Assembly (NCBI GenBank): GCA_022605405.1
Contig: JABYQQ010000012.1
Span: 434,001 to 498,000, forward strand
Length of the DNA stretch: 64,000 bases
From: Earliella scabrosa
Taxonomy: Eukaryota; Basidiomycota; Agaricomycetes; Polyporales; Polyporaceae
Reading direction: 5' to 3'
Shown: one piece after another, positions 47,801 through 59,351 of the stretch
Layout: the number at the start of each line of letters is the position of its first letter
How positions within the stretch are numbered: position 1 is the stretch's first letter
Translations under genes and position numbers: made by a program
The notes under the pieces: model-generated
Database searches by the model: none
What the model was told of the DNA's origin: nothing
What the model saw: the letters and a program-made list of their open reading frames with translations, nothing else

Positions 47801-48437
47801 TGGACAATCTTTGCTTGAAGCTGTCGCTCATCCATGGGACTTGTCAGTGAGGTCTTGAACCAGTTTCCCAAGATATCGAGAGCCTCGACCATCTTCGAGT
47901 TGTCGGGGAGTACGTTCAGCCCGGCCTCCTCCACTCTCTCCACAAGAGCTCTCCAGCGTTGGACCATGCGACTGATCATTTCTTCGGGCATTGCGACGAC
48001 CTGTTTCAGACGCAGAGTCTCCTGCATGTGCGCGTCATAGGTTGTGCTCTTTGCCTCTTCGGAAGAGGTCACGGATTGCGAGTTTGTTGCGGGAGTCGTA
48101 TAGCCATCGCGGATGAGACCATCCACGGGAAGCTGGAGGGAGAACGATGGACGCAACAAGGCGTCGAGCGAGGATGGTCGGTCGGTACGTAGAAATTGAG
48201 GGGTGACCGTCCTAAGGAGAATGGTGTTCTCCTCAGGTGGCGGGATCTTCGAGAGCGCCTCCGGTGCAGAATTGTTGCCAAGATGTATGCGGTAGAACAC
48301 GTCGGTTAATCCCTGTCGCTTGTAATGATTGAATGTCTGGAAGAGCACTTTGAGGATATATCGAGGGCAGGAAGTATGCACGTACTATCTGTAGAGCGCT
48401 CCGGCGTGGCCGCTTCGCATCTTGACTCGTCGGACAT
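44872..48437 (-). CDS. Large orphan protein with C-terminal kinase-like domain
   Basis: I recognise only the C terminus. Read across inferred introns it is one continuous protein of roughly 1100 residues. The N-terminal ~470 residues (QTFNHYKRQGLTDVFYRIHL to AEAEEQSRILQ) have no domain I know. They join in frame (RILQ-IWQEMVAS) to about 316 more, rich in Asp/Ser/Gln, then FARRLREVASMNAIFSGMAF. The kinase-like part has EFLVVKLAL (ATP-site Lys), ELQREMAIYDYL (helix-C Glu), RIPRCYGLY, EALHERGVCHLDLAPRNVLL (HxDxxxxN catalytic loop) and IIDFGQAS (DFG). It ends only about 25 residues after DFG, so most of the C-lobe is absent. Start is uncertain: 48437 is chosen because a 38-nt intron (donor GTACGT, acceptor AAAG) joins MSDESRCEAATPERSTD to MLFQTFNHY; the next frame upstream starts with GTG only. 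Confidence 0.6.
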
Positions 48438-48723
48438 GGGTAAGGTAAGCGTACGTATATTCCAAGCACTGATAGAATCACGCACTCTGAAACTGTTCAT
48501 ATTGTGGGGGAGATGATCGCTTGGGGGCCATTGGACGAGAGCTTTGCGCAATATAGGAGGAGAAAGCGAACCCGAGGCGCTACCTATTCCGCTTACATAA
48601 CGCAGACACGCCGCAACTTGAAGCTTGAAGAGCCAAGGGAGTCGGTGTTCATTCATTCATGCACAGGTCGCCCCGGTTGTTAACGACGCAGCACGGGAGA
48701 ATATGTCTCTGTCAGGTGATTGT

Positions 48724-49053
48724 TCAGGTCCAAGTCTTCCTCCAGAATAGGTTCACCTCCTCGAGGGAAGTGATCTGATACTCACACAGGTATCACACTG
48801 AGCGTGCCCGTTGAAACGGATTGATACACAAAATCAAGGCAGATGTGGAATCCTGACGCGTTTGTGAGGAGATATACCACAAAATTTGAAACCGAACGTT
48901 CATATGGTCAATATTAGTGCCTTTGCAAGAGTAGCTAGGACGACACACTTTTCGTCGTGAATTGCGACAATTTCTAGATCTGCATCTTGTGCATGAGCGC
49001 ACATGTATCACTTGGAGATGTGATCCGTAGCGTGGTGAGGAAGAGCGAGTACA
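48724..49053 (-). pseudogene. Truncated, decayed copy of the 5' end of the DUF6533 gene
   Basis: Compared by eye with the intact gene at 43840-44165, the sequence matches base by base over exons 1-3 and the two introns between, with scattered differences. The copy begins MCAHAQDADLEIVAIHDEK (ATG at 49004, minus strand). It includes the equivalent of the second exon and then EEVNLFWRKTWT, where the Gly codon after Trp-Thr is replaced by TGA (48724-48726). Homology stops within about 20 bp after that, so the other six helices are missing. It lies immediately upstream of the kinase-like gene, on the same strand as the intact copy. Confidence 0.8.
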
Positions 49054-49370
49054 GATGTTCAAGAAGAGCGTGTTTGGAATGATGAACAATCTCGTTGGGC
49101 GGTGATCACTGGAGGCCAGAAATCAGGAGATTGTCAATGCATGTGTAGGTATGGGTCACAATTCTCTACCTCTGAGATAATCAGACACGACTGTCCTGGG
49201 AGTGGGACGACAGAATACGGACCTGTATCTGAGATACCTATAGTCGTCAAACACCGTGGTTTGGCTCTACATGCATGTTGGACGCTGCCACTTACACTCA
49301 AATAACGGAGTCTTGACGCGAACATCTGGATGAGACAACAGGCAAAAACACGCACGGAATGATGACTTTG
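49054..49370. other. Intergenic region upstream of the DUF6533 fragment
   Basis: No gene recognised. Homology with the upstream region of the intact DUF6533 gene seems to fade at about 49053. Confidence 0.35.
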
Positions 49371-50345
<975 letters not shown>

Positions 50346-50524
50346 GGACGCGGACTGGGATTGGACGACTCGACTCGGAACGGTCGGAAGACAAGCTGGC
50401 GACGACCGACAAAGGCCGGCGCAGGTCACGTGCCCCGCGCACCCGGTGAGCTCATATCAAGTCGCCAGCGCGCCGTTCGCCCTTTTCTCTACCTTCCCCT
50501 TCTCTCCTCCGGTCGCTGTGCGCC
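50346..50524. promoter_or_regulatory. Shared divergent promoter, TRM8 / citrate synthase
   Basis: The shortest divergent spacer in the window. CT-rich sequence at 50480-50515 precedes the citrate synthase start. No defined element is claimed. Confidence 0.5.
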
Positions 50525-52347
50525 ATGTCCTCTGCTCTTCGCTCTGCCATCCAACAGGTGCGCACACTTGTTCGGCCATGCCATGGTGCGCGCAACACCC
50601 TGCTGACTCGTCTCGCGACTCCCACAGTCGCGCCGTTCCGCCTTCGCGCGTTCGGCCAGGTTCGCCTCGACCTCCGCAAAGGCACCCACCCTCAAGGAGC
50701 GTCTCGCAGAGCTCATTCCGGCCGAGATTGAGAACGTACGCCCCTTTCTTTGCGCTGTTCCCCGCCCCAGACTCAATGTGCTGGCAATAGGTGAAAGCGG
50801 CGCGCGCAGAGCATGGCAAGAAGTCGTTCGGCCCCGTCCTCGTCGACCAGCTCTACGGGTGCGTCCACCCTCCCTGAATGTCTCTTCTCTCCCTCCCCTG
50901 ACCCTCGTCTCCAGTGGCATGCGTGGTCTCCCGGCTCTGATCTGGGATGGTTCCGTCCTCGACGCTGGTGCGTGTCACACGCATTGTGTACCCGACATAC
51001 GCCGTGAACTCTAACTTACCTTGCGCAGAGGAGGGTATCCGCTTCCGCGGCAAGACCATCCCTGAGTGCCAGGCTGCCCTCCCCAAGGCCCCCGGCGGGT
51101 CTGAGCCTCTTCCCGAAGGTCTCTTCTGGCTGCTTCTCACCGGCGAGATCCCCACCCAGGAGCAGGTTACCGCACTCTCCAAGGACTGGGCTGCCCGTGC
51201 ATCCATTCCCTCCTTCGTTGAGGAGATCCTCGACCGTTGCCCGCCGACCCTCCATCCCATGTCCCAGTTCTCGCTGGCAGTCACCGCGGTGAGTCCTGAC
51301 GTCACAATGAAACACGGAGTTTAGCGTTTGACGCTGATCCCACGTTCCATTTTAGCTCAACCACGATTCGGCATTTGCCAAGGCTTACCAGCAGGGTATC
51401 TCCAAGAAGGAATACTGGCAGCCCACTTACGAGGATGCCATGGACTTGTGCGTGCTCGCGCTTCCCTGAGTTGTCCGTGATGTCATGATTGACGGGGGCA
51501 CGGCAGGATTGCGAAGCTTCCCAACATCGCCGGCCGTATCTTCCGCAACGTGTACGGTGGTGGCAAGCTCCCTGCCATTGACGCCGACAAGGACTACTCG
51601 TACAACCTCGCCAACCTCCTTGGCTACGCTGACAAGCCTGAGTTTGTCGAGCTCATGCGCCTCTACATCACCATTCACTCGGATCACGAGGGTGGTAACG
51701 TGTCTGCACACACCGGCAAACTTGTTGGCTCTGCGCTCTCCGACCCCTTCCTCGCCTTCGGTGCCTCGCTGAATGGTCTGGCTGGTCCCCTCCACGGTCT
51801 GGCAAACCAGGAGGTGCTCATCTGGCTGCGCAAGATGCAGTCCAAGATTGGCGAGAATGCGTCGGATGAAGCCGTTCGCGAGTATGTCTGGTCGACGCTC
51901 AAGGGCGGTCAGGTCGTGCCCGGCTATGGCCACGCTGTCCTGCGCAAGACCGACCCGCGCTACATGGCTCAGCGCGAGTTCGCGCTCAAGCACCTGCCGG
52001 ACGACCCGATGTTCAAGCTCGTCAACCAGGTGTACAACATCGTCCCCAATGTCCTCCTCGAGGCTGGCAAGGCGAAGAACCCCTGGCCGAACGTCGATGC
52101 GCACTCTGGTGTGCTCTTGACCCACTACGGTCTCGACCAGATGAACTTCTACACCGTCCTTTTCGGTGTCTCGCGTGCCTTCGGTGTCGCCGCCCAGCTC
52201 ATCTGGGACCGCGCGCTTGGTGCTCGTAAGTGTTGTCCCCATTGCGTTGCTGCAGACGTCTGATGGTATCCCCCTCCAGCTCTCGAGCGCCCCAAGTCGT
52301 ACTCGACCGAGGCGATCAAGAAGATGTTCAAGGACAAGACTGCGTAA
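50525..52347 (+). CDS. CIT1: Mitochondrial citrate synthase
   Basis: Condenses acetyl-CoA with oxaloacetate, first step of the tricarboxylic-acid cycle. The N terminus ([11 protein letters not shown] spliced to [20 protein letters not shown]) is Arg/Ser-rich and amphipathic, as expected of a mitochondrial presequence. The enzyme shows [84 protein letters not shown] (catalytic His), [39 protein letters not shown] and [21 protein letters not shown] last intron precedes [16 protein letters not shown]; stop at 52345-52347. There is no peroxisomal SKL end, so the mitochondrial form is favoured over 2-methylcitrate synthase, though these are close paralogs. About seven introns. Confidence 0.93.
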
Positions 52348-52701
52348 GCGGTTGTGTCCACGAGAAAACCCCTCACGGGGAACGACGTGCACGACTTTGT
52401 GTTGGGACGGTTACCATAGACATTAGCGTACTTACTCATGTTGGAACAACTCTATGTGCTTGCGTAATGGAGGTTGTTCCCTGTATGTCTGGTGTGCTTG
52501 CTGCTGCAAGATATCATGCGGAGTCCACATTGTGTAAGGAGAGCTCGTGTGCTGACGTAATCACAGAGGACTTGCCACGGTTGTGCCACCAACCCGCTTC
52601 GACCATACGGTCCATACCGTACCTCGACCACAATTGCATAGTATCAACCTCCCGCTGACTCTCTCTTCTACTCTTCTCCTCTGTCTTTGGAAACTCACGA
52701 C
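52348..52701 (+). other. Citrate synthase 3' region and promoter of the next gene
   Basis: About 350 bp between two tandem plus-strand genes. No coding sequence supported; CT-rich just before the next start codon. Confidence 0.4.
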
Positions 52702-53592
52702 ATGTCGGACGTACGCGCACTGCTCAAAGCAAAACGGCAAGAGGCCCGCATATCCCATCCTCTCGCGTCATACACATCCGCCGGACAACTACGATGCATC
52801 GCGTGCGGCACGGCCGTCAAGCACGCGTCCGCATGGGAGGGCCACATCGGGAGCAAGACGCACCGCACGAACGCTGCCCGGCTGCGCGAGGAACGCGCGC
52901 GGGAGGAGGAGCGGGAGCGGGAGAGCCTCAAGCGGAAGGCGATGGAAGTGGACGGCGCGGACGAGGACGACGGCGGGGAGGACGACGATGTGCCTATGAT
53001 CGATGCGAAGCGGCGCAGGACGGAGAGCCAGGAGCCCCAACCTCAGCCCCCGGTACCCTCAGCGCAAGCGGGGTCCAAACGAGCTGCTCTTCCGGCCGAC
53101 TTCTTCTCTGACCCGTCGATGGCTCCGGCACTGGCTGACGATGAGTACGAAGAGGGAGAGGAGGGCAGTGCGCCCGCACCGGCAGGAGGCGAGGGGAAGG
53201 ACAACGTGATCGACCTCGAGTGGCAGCAATTCCAGCAGTCGGTGCTCAATGCTCCCGATTATCGCGAGACATATGAGCGCGCGACGGTCATGGCTGAACC
53301 CGTGCTCTCAACGGAGGCACCGCAGGGCTTCCCGGCCGGAGAAGGAGACGTAGTAGACGGCGGGGCCGGTGCGGGGGAGAAGGAGGAGGTGCTAGACGAG
53401 GAGGCCCGGCGGCGGCAGAAGGAGCAGGAGGAGAGGGAGCTGATCATGGATCGGCTGCTGGAGGAAGAGCAGGCACAAGAAGAGGCGGACGCCAGGGTCT
53501 CGGTGCTCAAGACCAAGCTTGAAGCGTTGAAGAAGCAACGCGAGGCTGCAAAAGCTGCGAAGGCTGCGAAGAAGGGCGGGAAGTCTTCGTGA
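52702..53592 (+). CDS. ZNF830/CCDC16-like zinc-finger protein
   Basis: Nuclear protein; the animal homologue is linked to the spliceosome and genome stability. One uninterrupted exon of 296 residues starts at 52702 (an ATG five codons upstream, 52687, is possible but less like relatives). MSDVRALLKAKRQEARISHP opens it, then one U1-type C2H2 finger (LRCIACGTAVKHASAWEGHI with THRT), a charged Arg/Glu segment, an acidic block, PADFFSDPSMAP, a short conserved DLEWQQFQQSVLN, and a C-terminal coiled coil (LIMDRLLEEEQAQEEADARV to LEALKKQREAAKAA) ending in a Lys/Ala/Gly tail. This finger-plus-coiled-coil order matches ZNF830. Lack of introns is unusual beside its neighbours, but no sign of transfer is seen. 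Confidence 0.8.
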   Translation: MSDVRALLKAKRQEARISHPLASYTSAGQLRCIACGTAVKHASAWEGHIGSKTHRTNAARLREERAREEERERESLKRKAMEVDGADEDDGGEDDDVPMIDAKRRRTESQEPQPQPPVPSAQAGSKRAALPADFFSDPSMAPALADDEYEEGEEGSAPAPAGGEGKDNVIDLEWQQFQQSVLNAPDYRETYERATVMAEPVLSTEAPQGFPAGEGDVVDGGAGAGEKEEVLDEEARRRQKEQEERELIMDRLLEEEQAQEEADARVSVLKTKLEALKKQREAAKAAKAAKKGGKSS

Positions 53593-53697
53593 GGGTGCGA
53601 GGACAGATAGTGGAGTCCCACAGAGTTGCATGCGGTGAGTAGATGTTTTACATTCGATGCTATGTACTTGCACTGAGCACTGAGCAGACACGGATCG

Positions 53698-55026
53698 TTA
53701 CGCAGACTGGTCCCTCTTCGCCTCCGAATCCTCTGCATCCACAACTGCCGTCTCCTCACCCGACCCCAGGCCGACCCACGAGCCCCAATCCATCCCACGT
53801 TTGTGGAACATCATGAGCCCGAGCAACACCGGCAGGTACCAGAGACTGTGCTGGAACACTTTCCTCGCCTGCTTCTCTCCACCATACTTCCAAAACTTGT
53901 ACGCCGCGTCAACACATATCGCATGCGGCACGAGACTCGTCAACGCAAACGCCCACGTCGTGAGCCCCGAGATAGGCATGAGGATCGAGGTCGCCGGAAC
54001 GAGAAGGAGCGCGTGGCGCAACGCGACTGTCGCGTTCTTGTGCGGGTTGAGGACGCCAAGCATCCGGTATCCCGCTTGTGCGTATGATTCCCGCACGAGG
54101 TGCGCCAGGCCGTTAAAATGGGGGAACTGCCAGCTGTAGAGCAGGAGGAACAGCGCGAGAGGCGCAAGCGGGTTGTCGGCGACGGCGAGGATGTCTGCGG
54201 GGAGGTGGTTGAGGTTGGAGAGGAAAGGGGGGAGGACGAGCTCGAAGGATGAGGAAGGCAGGAGGGATCCGCCGCAGGCAGTCCAGCCCATGAGCGGAGG
54301 GATGCCACCGACGACGGCCCCGACCCATGTGTTCAGGATGCTCTTGCGCTTGAGGTATGTGTAGGCACCTGCGTACAATGCGATATTTGCTGCGCCGAGG
54401 ATGGCAGTTGTGGGATTGACCATGGTCCAGAGGAGGGCTGGACCGGCGAGACCTGTTGCAACTGCAAACCCTGTCGCATGCACCGGGCTAATCGCTCGTC
54501 GTACGAGCGGTCGATTGCGGGTCCGTGCCATCTGGGCGTCGTAAGGAACCTCCTGGATCTGGTTCCAGGTGTTCGCGGAGGCCGAGCAGAGAGCGGTACC
54601 GATGGCGGTAGAGAGGAGAACAGGAACGGTCGTGGGTAGGGGTGATAGTGCGACACCAGACATGGCGGTCAAACCGACCAGGACAGTGAGGTTCGACTTG
54701 GACAGTTGTGCGTATACTTTGAGCAGCCGTCGAGGTGTTAGCACTTCTGCTGGCCGGAATGTTGTGGCTGATGTTTCGGCGGTGGGGGAGTAGACCGCGC
54801 CGACCGAGTGTCCTCGGACAGCCTGTGCCGAGCGGGACGATATGGAAGCATTCTTGGGTGCCGCAGCCCACCTGTGGTTGTCGAAGAAGAAGGACGAGAA
54901 CGAGGCGGGTTTGCGGTCTGCGAGGGTGGAGGCGAGGCGGATTTGGACCGGTCGACGCGCGTGCCGGGTGCTGGCCGCACAACTTCGGCAGACATACCCG
55001 GACAAGGAGGATCCGATGCCGTTCAT
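53698..55026 (-). CDS. COX10: Protoheme IX farnesyltransferase COX10 (heme O synthase)
   Basis: Mitochondrial inner-membrane prenyltransferase that converts heme B to heme O, first step to heme A of cytochrome oxidase. Single exon of 442 residues. The first ATG of the frame, 55026 (MNGIGSSLSGYVCRSC), is used because the codon before it that keeps the frame open is GTG. The N terminus is rich in Arg/Ala/Ser (mitochondrial presequence). Then YAQLSKSNLTVLVGLTAMSG, ASANTWNQIQEVPYDAQMAR with TRNRPLVRRAISP (the family's prenyl-binding NxxxD loop), FAVATGLAGPALLW, STWVG-like LNTWVGAVVGGIPPLMGWTA, LYSWQFPHFNGLAHLVRESY and YRMLGVLNP. Seven to nine hydrophobic segments follow the family pattern. The tail ends EDSEAKRDQSA. 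Confidence 0.93.
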   Translation of the reverse strand: MNGIGSSLSGYVCRSCAASTRHARRPVQIRLASTLADRKPASFSSFFFDNHRWAAAPKNASISSRSAQAVRGHSVGAVYSPTAETSATTFRPAEVLTPRRLLKVYAQLSKSNLTVLVGLTAMSGVALSPLPTTVPVLLSTAIGTALCSASANTWNQIQEVPYDAQMARTRNRPLVRRAISPVHATGFAVATGLAGPALLWTMVNPTTAILGAANIALYAGAYTYLKRKSILNTWVGAVVGGIPPLMGWTACGGSLLPSSSFELVLPPFLSNLNHLPADILAVADNPLAPLALFLLLYSWQFPHFNGLAHLVRESYAQAGYRMLGVLNPHKNATVALRHALLLVPATSILMPISGLTTWAFALTSLVPHAICVDAAYKFWKYGGEKQARKVFQHSLWYLPVLLGLMMFHKRGMDWGSWVGLGSGEETAVVDAEDSEAKRDQSA

Positions 55027-55446
55027 GCGATCTGGAGACACGTCTCGCTGCTGCTGCGTGGTGGACGAGCGGAAGACTCACCGGGAAGGAGCGGTGGAGG
55101 TGGACGAGGCCAGAGCGGGAGACGCCCATTGGTGAAAGACGCTTCGGGTGCGCCGAGTTCCCACCATCCAGCTTGTCCTCGTCCACCATCATCGACTCCT
55201 GCACTGACGGCGCGGCAGAGTCTACGACGCTCGGGGCGACCGGGCTTGTTCATACGCAGCAGGGAGCGCGGTATTTATCTCTGACACGACCCGCAAAACT
55301 ATCCACGCATACCTTAGTCCCCGACCCGCTATTGTCCACGTCCCGCACCCAAACACCAACACACTCGAGCTCACACTCGCACTCGCACCTGCTCTGGCAC
55401 TTGCACTCGACCTCTTGCGCAACCTTCACTCGGACACACGCGCGCA
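55027..55446. promoter_or_regulatory. Divergent region between COX10 and U1-70K
   Basis: 420 bp between the two start codons. An alternating CACTCG / CACTTG repeat (55355-55410) lies just upstream of U1-70K. Open frames here are shadows. Confidence 0.45.
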
Positions 55447-56846
55447 ATGCCTGGCACGCACCTTCTCCCCCCAAACTTGCTCAAGCTTTTCGCGCCGCGG
55501 CCACCGCTGCCCTATACCCGGCCCCTGGACAAGGACATTGACCGGGTGCGGCCCAAAAACGTCGATGGCGTAGGTCTGCTCCTCGCAAGGCTGCGGGAAG
55601 CAAAGACACAGGGAATGATGGAGTCCGGAAACACCGGTGGAGAGAGAGACGGCATGGAAGAAGGCGAGGAGCCGTCATTTACCTATGCCGAGGAGACGAA
55701 GCGGCAGATTCGTAGGGAAGAGAGGAAAAAGAAGAAGGCCGAAGAGTTTCAGAAGGCGAAGGACAACTGTATGTGTGTTTTTGGGATGCGATGGCGCATG
55801 TTGCTGACCGTCTTTGCAGACAAGCCTGCAGAAGACCCGGAGGCCATTGGGGACCCCTACAAGACGTTGTTCATTTCACGTTTGGTACGTTGACATTTTT
55901 CCCCCAGCGTAACAGACGTCTGACTGTTTTGACAGCACAAAAACGCGACTGAGAACGACCTTCGGAGGGAGTTCGAGAGCTTTGGCAGCATTGAACGGGT
56001 GAGAATCGTACGAGACAAGAATGGCCGTAGCAGAGGTTACGCGTTCATCGTGTTCGAGCGAGAACGCGACATGAAAGGTAACATTTTTCCTCTACTTGCT
56101 GAATGTGCTCACCCAGCATGCCTCTACGCGCCCGTGTTGTTGCATGACGTGTTCCTTCCGCAGCTGCATACAAGGATTCCGACCGTCTACATATCATGGG
56201 CAAGCGCGTCCTTGTGGATGTCGAACGTGGTCGCACGGTGAGAGGATGGAAGCCACGTCGTCTGGGTGGAGGGTTGGGTGGTAGGCCCAAACCCGAGCCG
56301 CCAGCGTTCGCCGGACGTGGTGGCTTCCGCGGAGGAGGCGGCGGAGGCGGAGGGTTCCGTGGCGGCGACCGTGGTGGAGGCTTTAGAGGTGGACGTGGTG
56401 GTGGGTTCCGTGGAGGGCGAGGTGGGTTTGGTGGCGGCGACAGATTCGGCGGCCCAAGGGATGACTTTGGCGGAGGAGGCGGGCGCGGTGGCTTTGGTGG
56501 AGGCTACAGGTGCGTTGTGCCGTGTCCTCACACGTCTTTACTCCGTGGTACTGACAAGGCTTCGCTATCCAGGGGGCGTGGCGGCGGCATTGGGTACCAA
56601 GGAGGCGGATTTGGCGGACCACCTGATCACGGTCACAACGGTTATGGTGGCGGCCCTCCTGGAGGACATGGACCAGGTGGATTCGGAGGAGGCGGGCCAG
56701 GGGGATTCGGCCCCCCTGGCGGTGGCCCTGGTGGGTTTGGACCACCTGGCGGTGGATTCGGTGGCGGAGGAGGATATCGCGGGGACCTCAAGCGCGAAGG
56801 CCCTGGTGGGTATGATGACCGGGACGTCAAGCGTCCGCGCTACTAG
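55447..56846 (+). CDS. SNP1: U1 snRNP 70 kDa protein (U1-70K)
   Basis: Binds stem-loop I of U1 snRNA and helps define the 5' splice site. The start at 55447 gives [20 protein letters not shown] and PYTRPLDKD, the U1-70K N-terminal arm that contacts U1C and Sm core. A charged helix follows ([20 protein letters not shown]), then the RRM with [20 protein letters not shown] (RNP2), [20 protein letters not shown] and [20 protein letters not shown] (RNP1), and [20 protein letters not shown]. The tail is an RGG/Gly-rich domain ([35 protein letters not shown]) ending [18 protein letters not shown], instead of the Arg/Asp/Ser tail of animals. Four introns; stop at 56846. Confidence 0.93.
56260..56810 (+). 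repeat. Gly/Arg (RGG) repeat region of U1-70K
   Basis: G-rich plus strand coding FRGG, GGFG and PPGG units, interrupted by one intron (about 56512-56573). The strand bias is strong. RGG motifs are known RNA-binding and arginine-methylation targets. Confidence 0.8.
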
Positions 56847-59351
56847 GCTGCTCCCGCTCGTCCCGCTCGTTCCCTCGAGGCACAGACGTTTGCGCTGTTT
56901 TTGGCGGTGCTGGTAGGGCCGGTGGTTTGTTCCTGTTCTGCTCGTCTGTTTCTTGCCTGCTCGTTCCTCCTCGTTTTCTCTTCCCCGCTTTGACTGGTTG
57001 CGTAAGTATCATATCTCGCCCCCTGTATCCCTTCTCCCCCTCCGTTATCGTTCGCAAGCGCAGGTAATAGCTGAGGCAAGTATGTATGAAAAAATACGTT
57101 TGTTGGCAGCTTTCCAGGTCACGAAGTTGCGGGTGGGAAGAGCGGTGCGCGTATTGGCGTAAGTATAGGCTGCTGGGTAGATTCGGATTCGCGACCGACA
57201 TGGTATGGTTGCATGGGGGCGGACGGTGGACAAGGAACAAACGCAAGTGCTCCGGTCCCCCTCGATTGCGATCATGGCGTTCAGGACCGCCCCAGAATCC
57301 ACGCGAACGAGGGCGTGTCCGCGGGTGGTGACCGGGAGCAGAGGTCGGCGACATCGGGGACGGGTCTCAGGTCGCGCTTGGTGACGGTCCCTCCTTGCCT
57401 CAGCGAGCTAGAACTGATTGCAAGCTCAGGTTGCTGCCAATTGTTGGACCTGTCGCCTTGGAGTTGTTGCCAGGGGCCAGAGCAACCAGGCAGGATGTGA
57501 GTGTGGTCTCCGTCATCGTTCCCGCGAGGCTTGCTTGCGCTGTCCTAATATGGGAGGTGAGTATGAACGACAAGGCCCTGTGGCACCGCCGCACTGCTCC
57601 GTCGATCAGGTTCGCCCTCTCTTCTCCCGTTCCGTTTATATGAATGCATTTACAGTAGAAGCGGCCTCGACCGATCGTAGCTGACTCCTCTACACCATGG
57701 GTGAATATTCGTTCTGGCCTTTGCGGTCCGAGTCGGACTGACAGCACACGTCTCTTCGTCGGCCTCAAAGGCGTCGGTCTCAGTCTCGGTGCCCAACGCG
57801 GCGAGCGGCATCCGACCTGTGTCTGCGAGCTCGGTGGCGACTCGGATGCCCCGTCTTCCCGAGATCAGATCATGTTCAACAGTCAACAATCGCAGCAGAA
57901 CCCACGTCTCTCCTGTCACGGCGACGGCATGCTTACTTGCGCTAAGTAATAGTTATTTGTATATGACGACATACTCCGTGACCCGTCTCGCACGTTTCAA
58001 TTAACCGCATTGTCCAGAACCGTGCTACGTGGCTGCCCGGTGGCGGGTGGAGAGACTGTGGAGAGAGCCTGAAACGTGTGCCTTGAGAGGGTCCCGCTCG
58101 GAGCTGGAGGCTCCAGGATGAAGTTGTGCTCGCACGCGAATCAGCCGATGTGCAGAGCGGATCGTGATAGTCGTCACATCAGCCTGGCATGCCATGGCAA
58201 CAGGACGAGTGACGACAGAGCCCCGTGCAACGTTCACTGGGCACGCACCCTCATGGTTCTCCCTCGTCCAATCGCACCGCCGGCTGACAGTGATTACTGT
58301 CTGTGCCCCCTTTATCCTCACTGCGATCTGCGAAAGATAGTTACGATAAACTTGGTGGCGTTTGCGGCCGCCAGAAGCCGCCAGATCGTTGCCCGACAAA
58401 AAACCGACGCTGTGGGTGTGCTGAGTCCGCATGCGACGGCACGAGTGCTGGCGGGACCGACGTGGTGCGCTTGTGTCGCGTCTCGGACACGCTTTACGGC
58501 AGTGGGGTGCCAGCAGAGAGCCCGCGGCGCGCCGCTGGACATGGCCAACGTCTGGGCGGGACGTTGGCGGGACAAGCGGGCGCGAGTGGGCGGAAGCAAA
58601 CGAGCCGAGCGGCCGGGGGGCCATTTGGGGTTAGGATGGCGGCAAGGGCGAGTGATCTGTGGGCGTTGGGGAAGATGGATCTGGATTCTCGCGGAGGCCC
58701 TGGATGGACGACGGCCGCTAGGACGGTCGCGGACTGCGAACCCGCGCCGCCACTCGCGCACGTCGCACCCGGCGCAGGGCTGCATGCGACGGCGAATCGC
58801 GATAGACTGTGGGCGTGTGCACGGTCCCCCCAGTCCGAGCGCAGGCTGAGATCTGCAGCGCACGCCCTCCTTCTTGCCCTCATCACCGCTCGGCCCCAGG
58901 TGCGAGTCCGAGCGTATTTGTCGCGAGAGGAGCGAATGCCAGTGCGGGTCTGCTAGGAGCCCCCGCTCTGCGCTCTCCGCCTCCGTCGTCCCGCTCGACT
59001 GCCCTCAATAGGCTGTGCTCTCCTAGCCCCTCCTATCCTTTTTCCGCCCAGTCAAACGCGAACGGCTTGCGGCAGCCGGGCTCATCTGTTTTCCCCGAGG
59101 CCCGCCCCAGCCGTGTCCACCGCGACGAGCAGCTGGCCGCTAGCCACCGCCCTTGGGTCCTCCCAGGTCCTCAGCCTGCCCCGCCGTCTCTCCCTCTCTG
59201 CTCGTTCTCTGCCTCGCTCGCGTCGACGCTTGCTCTTCTCTCTTGACGAGTGACTCGACGCAGGCTGCAGGTTGGCTCTCGACGTCGTCCAGCAAGCGCG
59301 TGCGCCCTGTCGGTGTCCCTCCTGTACTCTCAGTGTGCCCCTTTGTGCAGT
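56847..59351 (+). other. Long gene-poor region upstream of the homeodomain gene
   Basis: About 2.5 kb, by far the largest gap. Overlapping open frames in 58000-58960 on both strands (for example 58076-58849 and 58303-58956 plus, 58025-58624 minus) have no domain or intron logic and reflect GC-rich composition. The last 500 bp are CT-rich. It may be a long regulatory region or 5' leader, possibly with a noncoding transcript; nothing specific is visible. Confidence 0.5.

Noticed and set aside
48306..48656. Longer N terminus for the kinase-like gene
   Set aside because: The in-frame ATGs farther upstream give a sequence with no family support, and a promoter must lie here; the ATG at 48437 is the most economical.
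58025..58956. Overlapping frames of 199-257 residues
   Set aside because: They conflict with each other on both strands in GC-rich DNA and show no domain, so are treated as chance.
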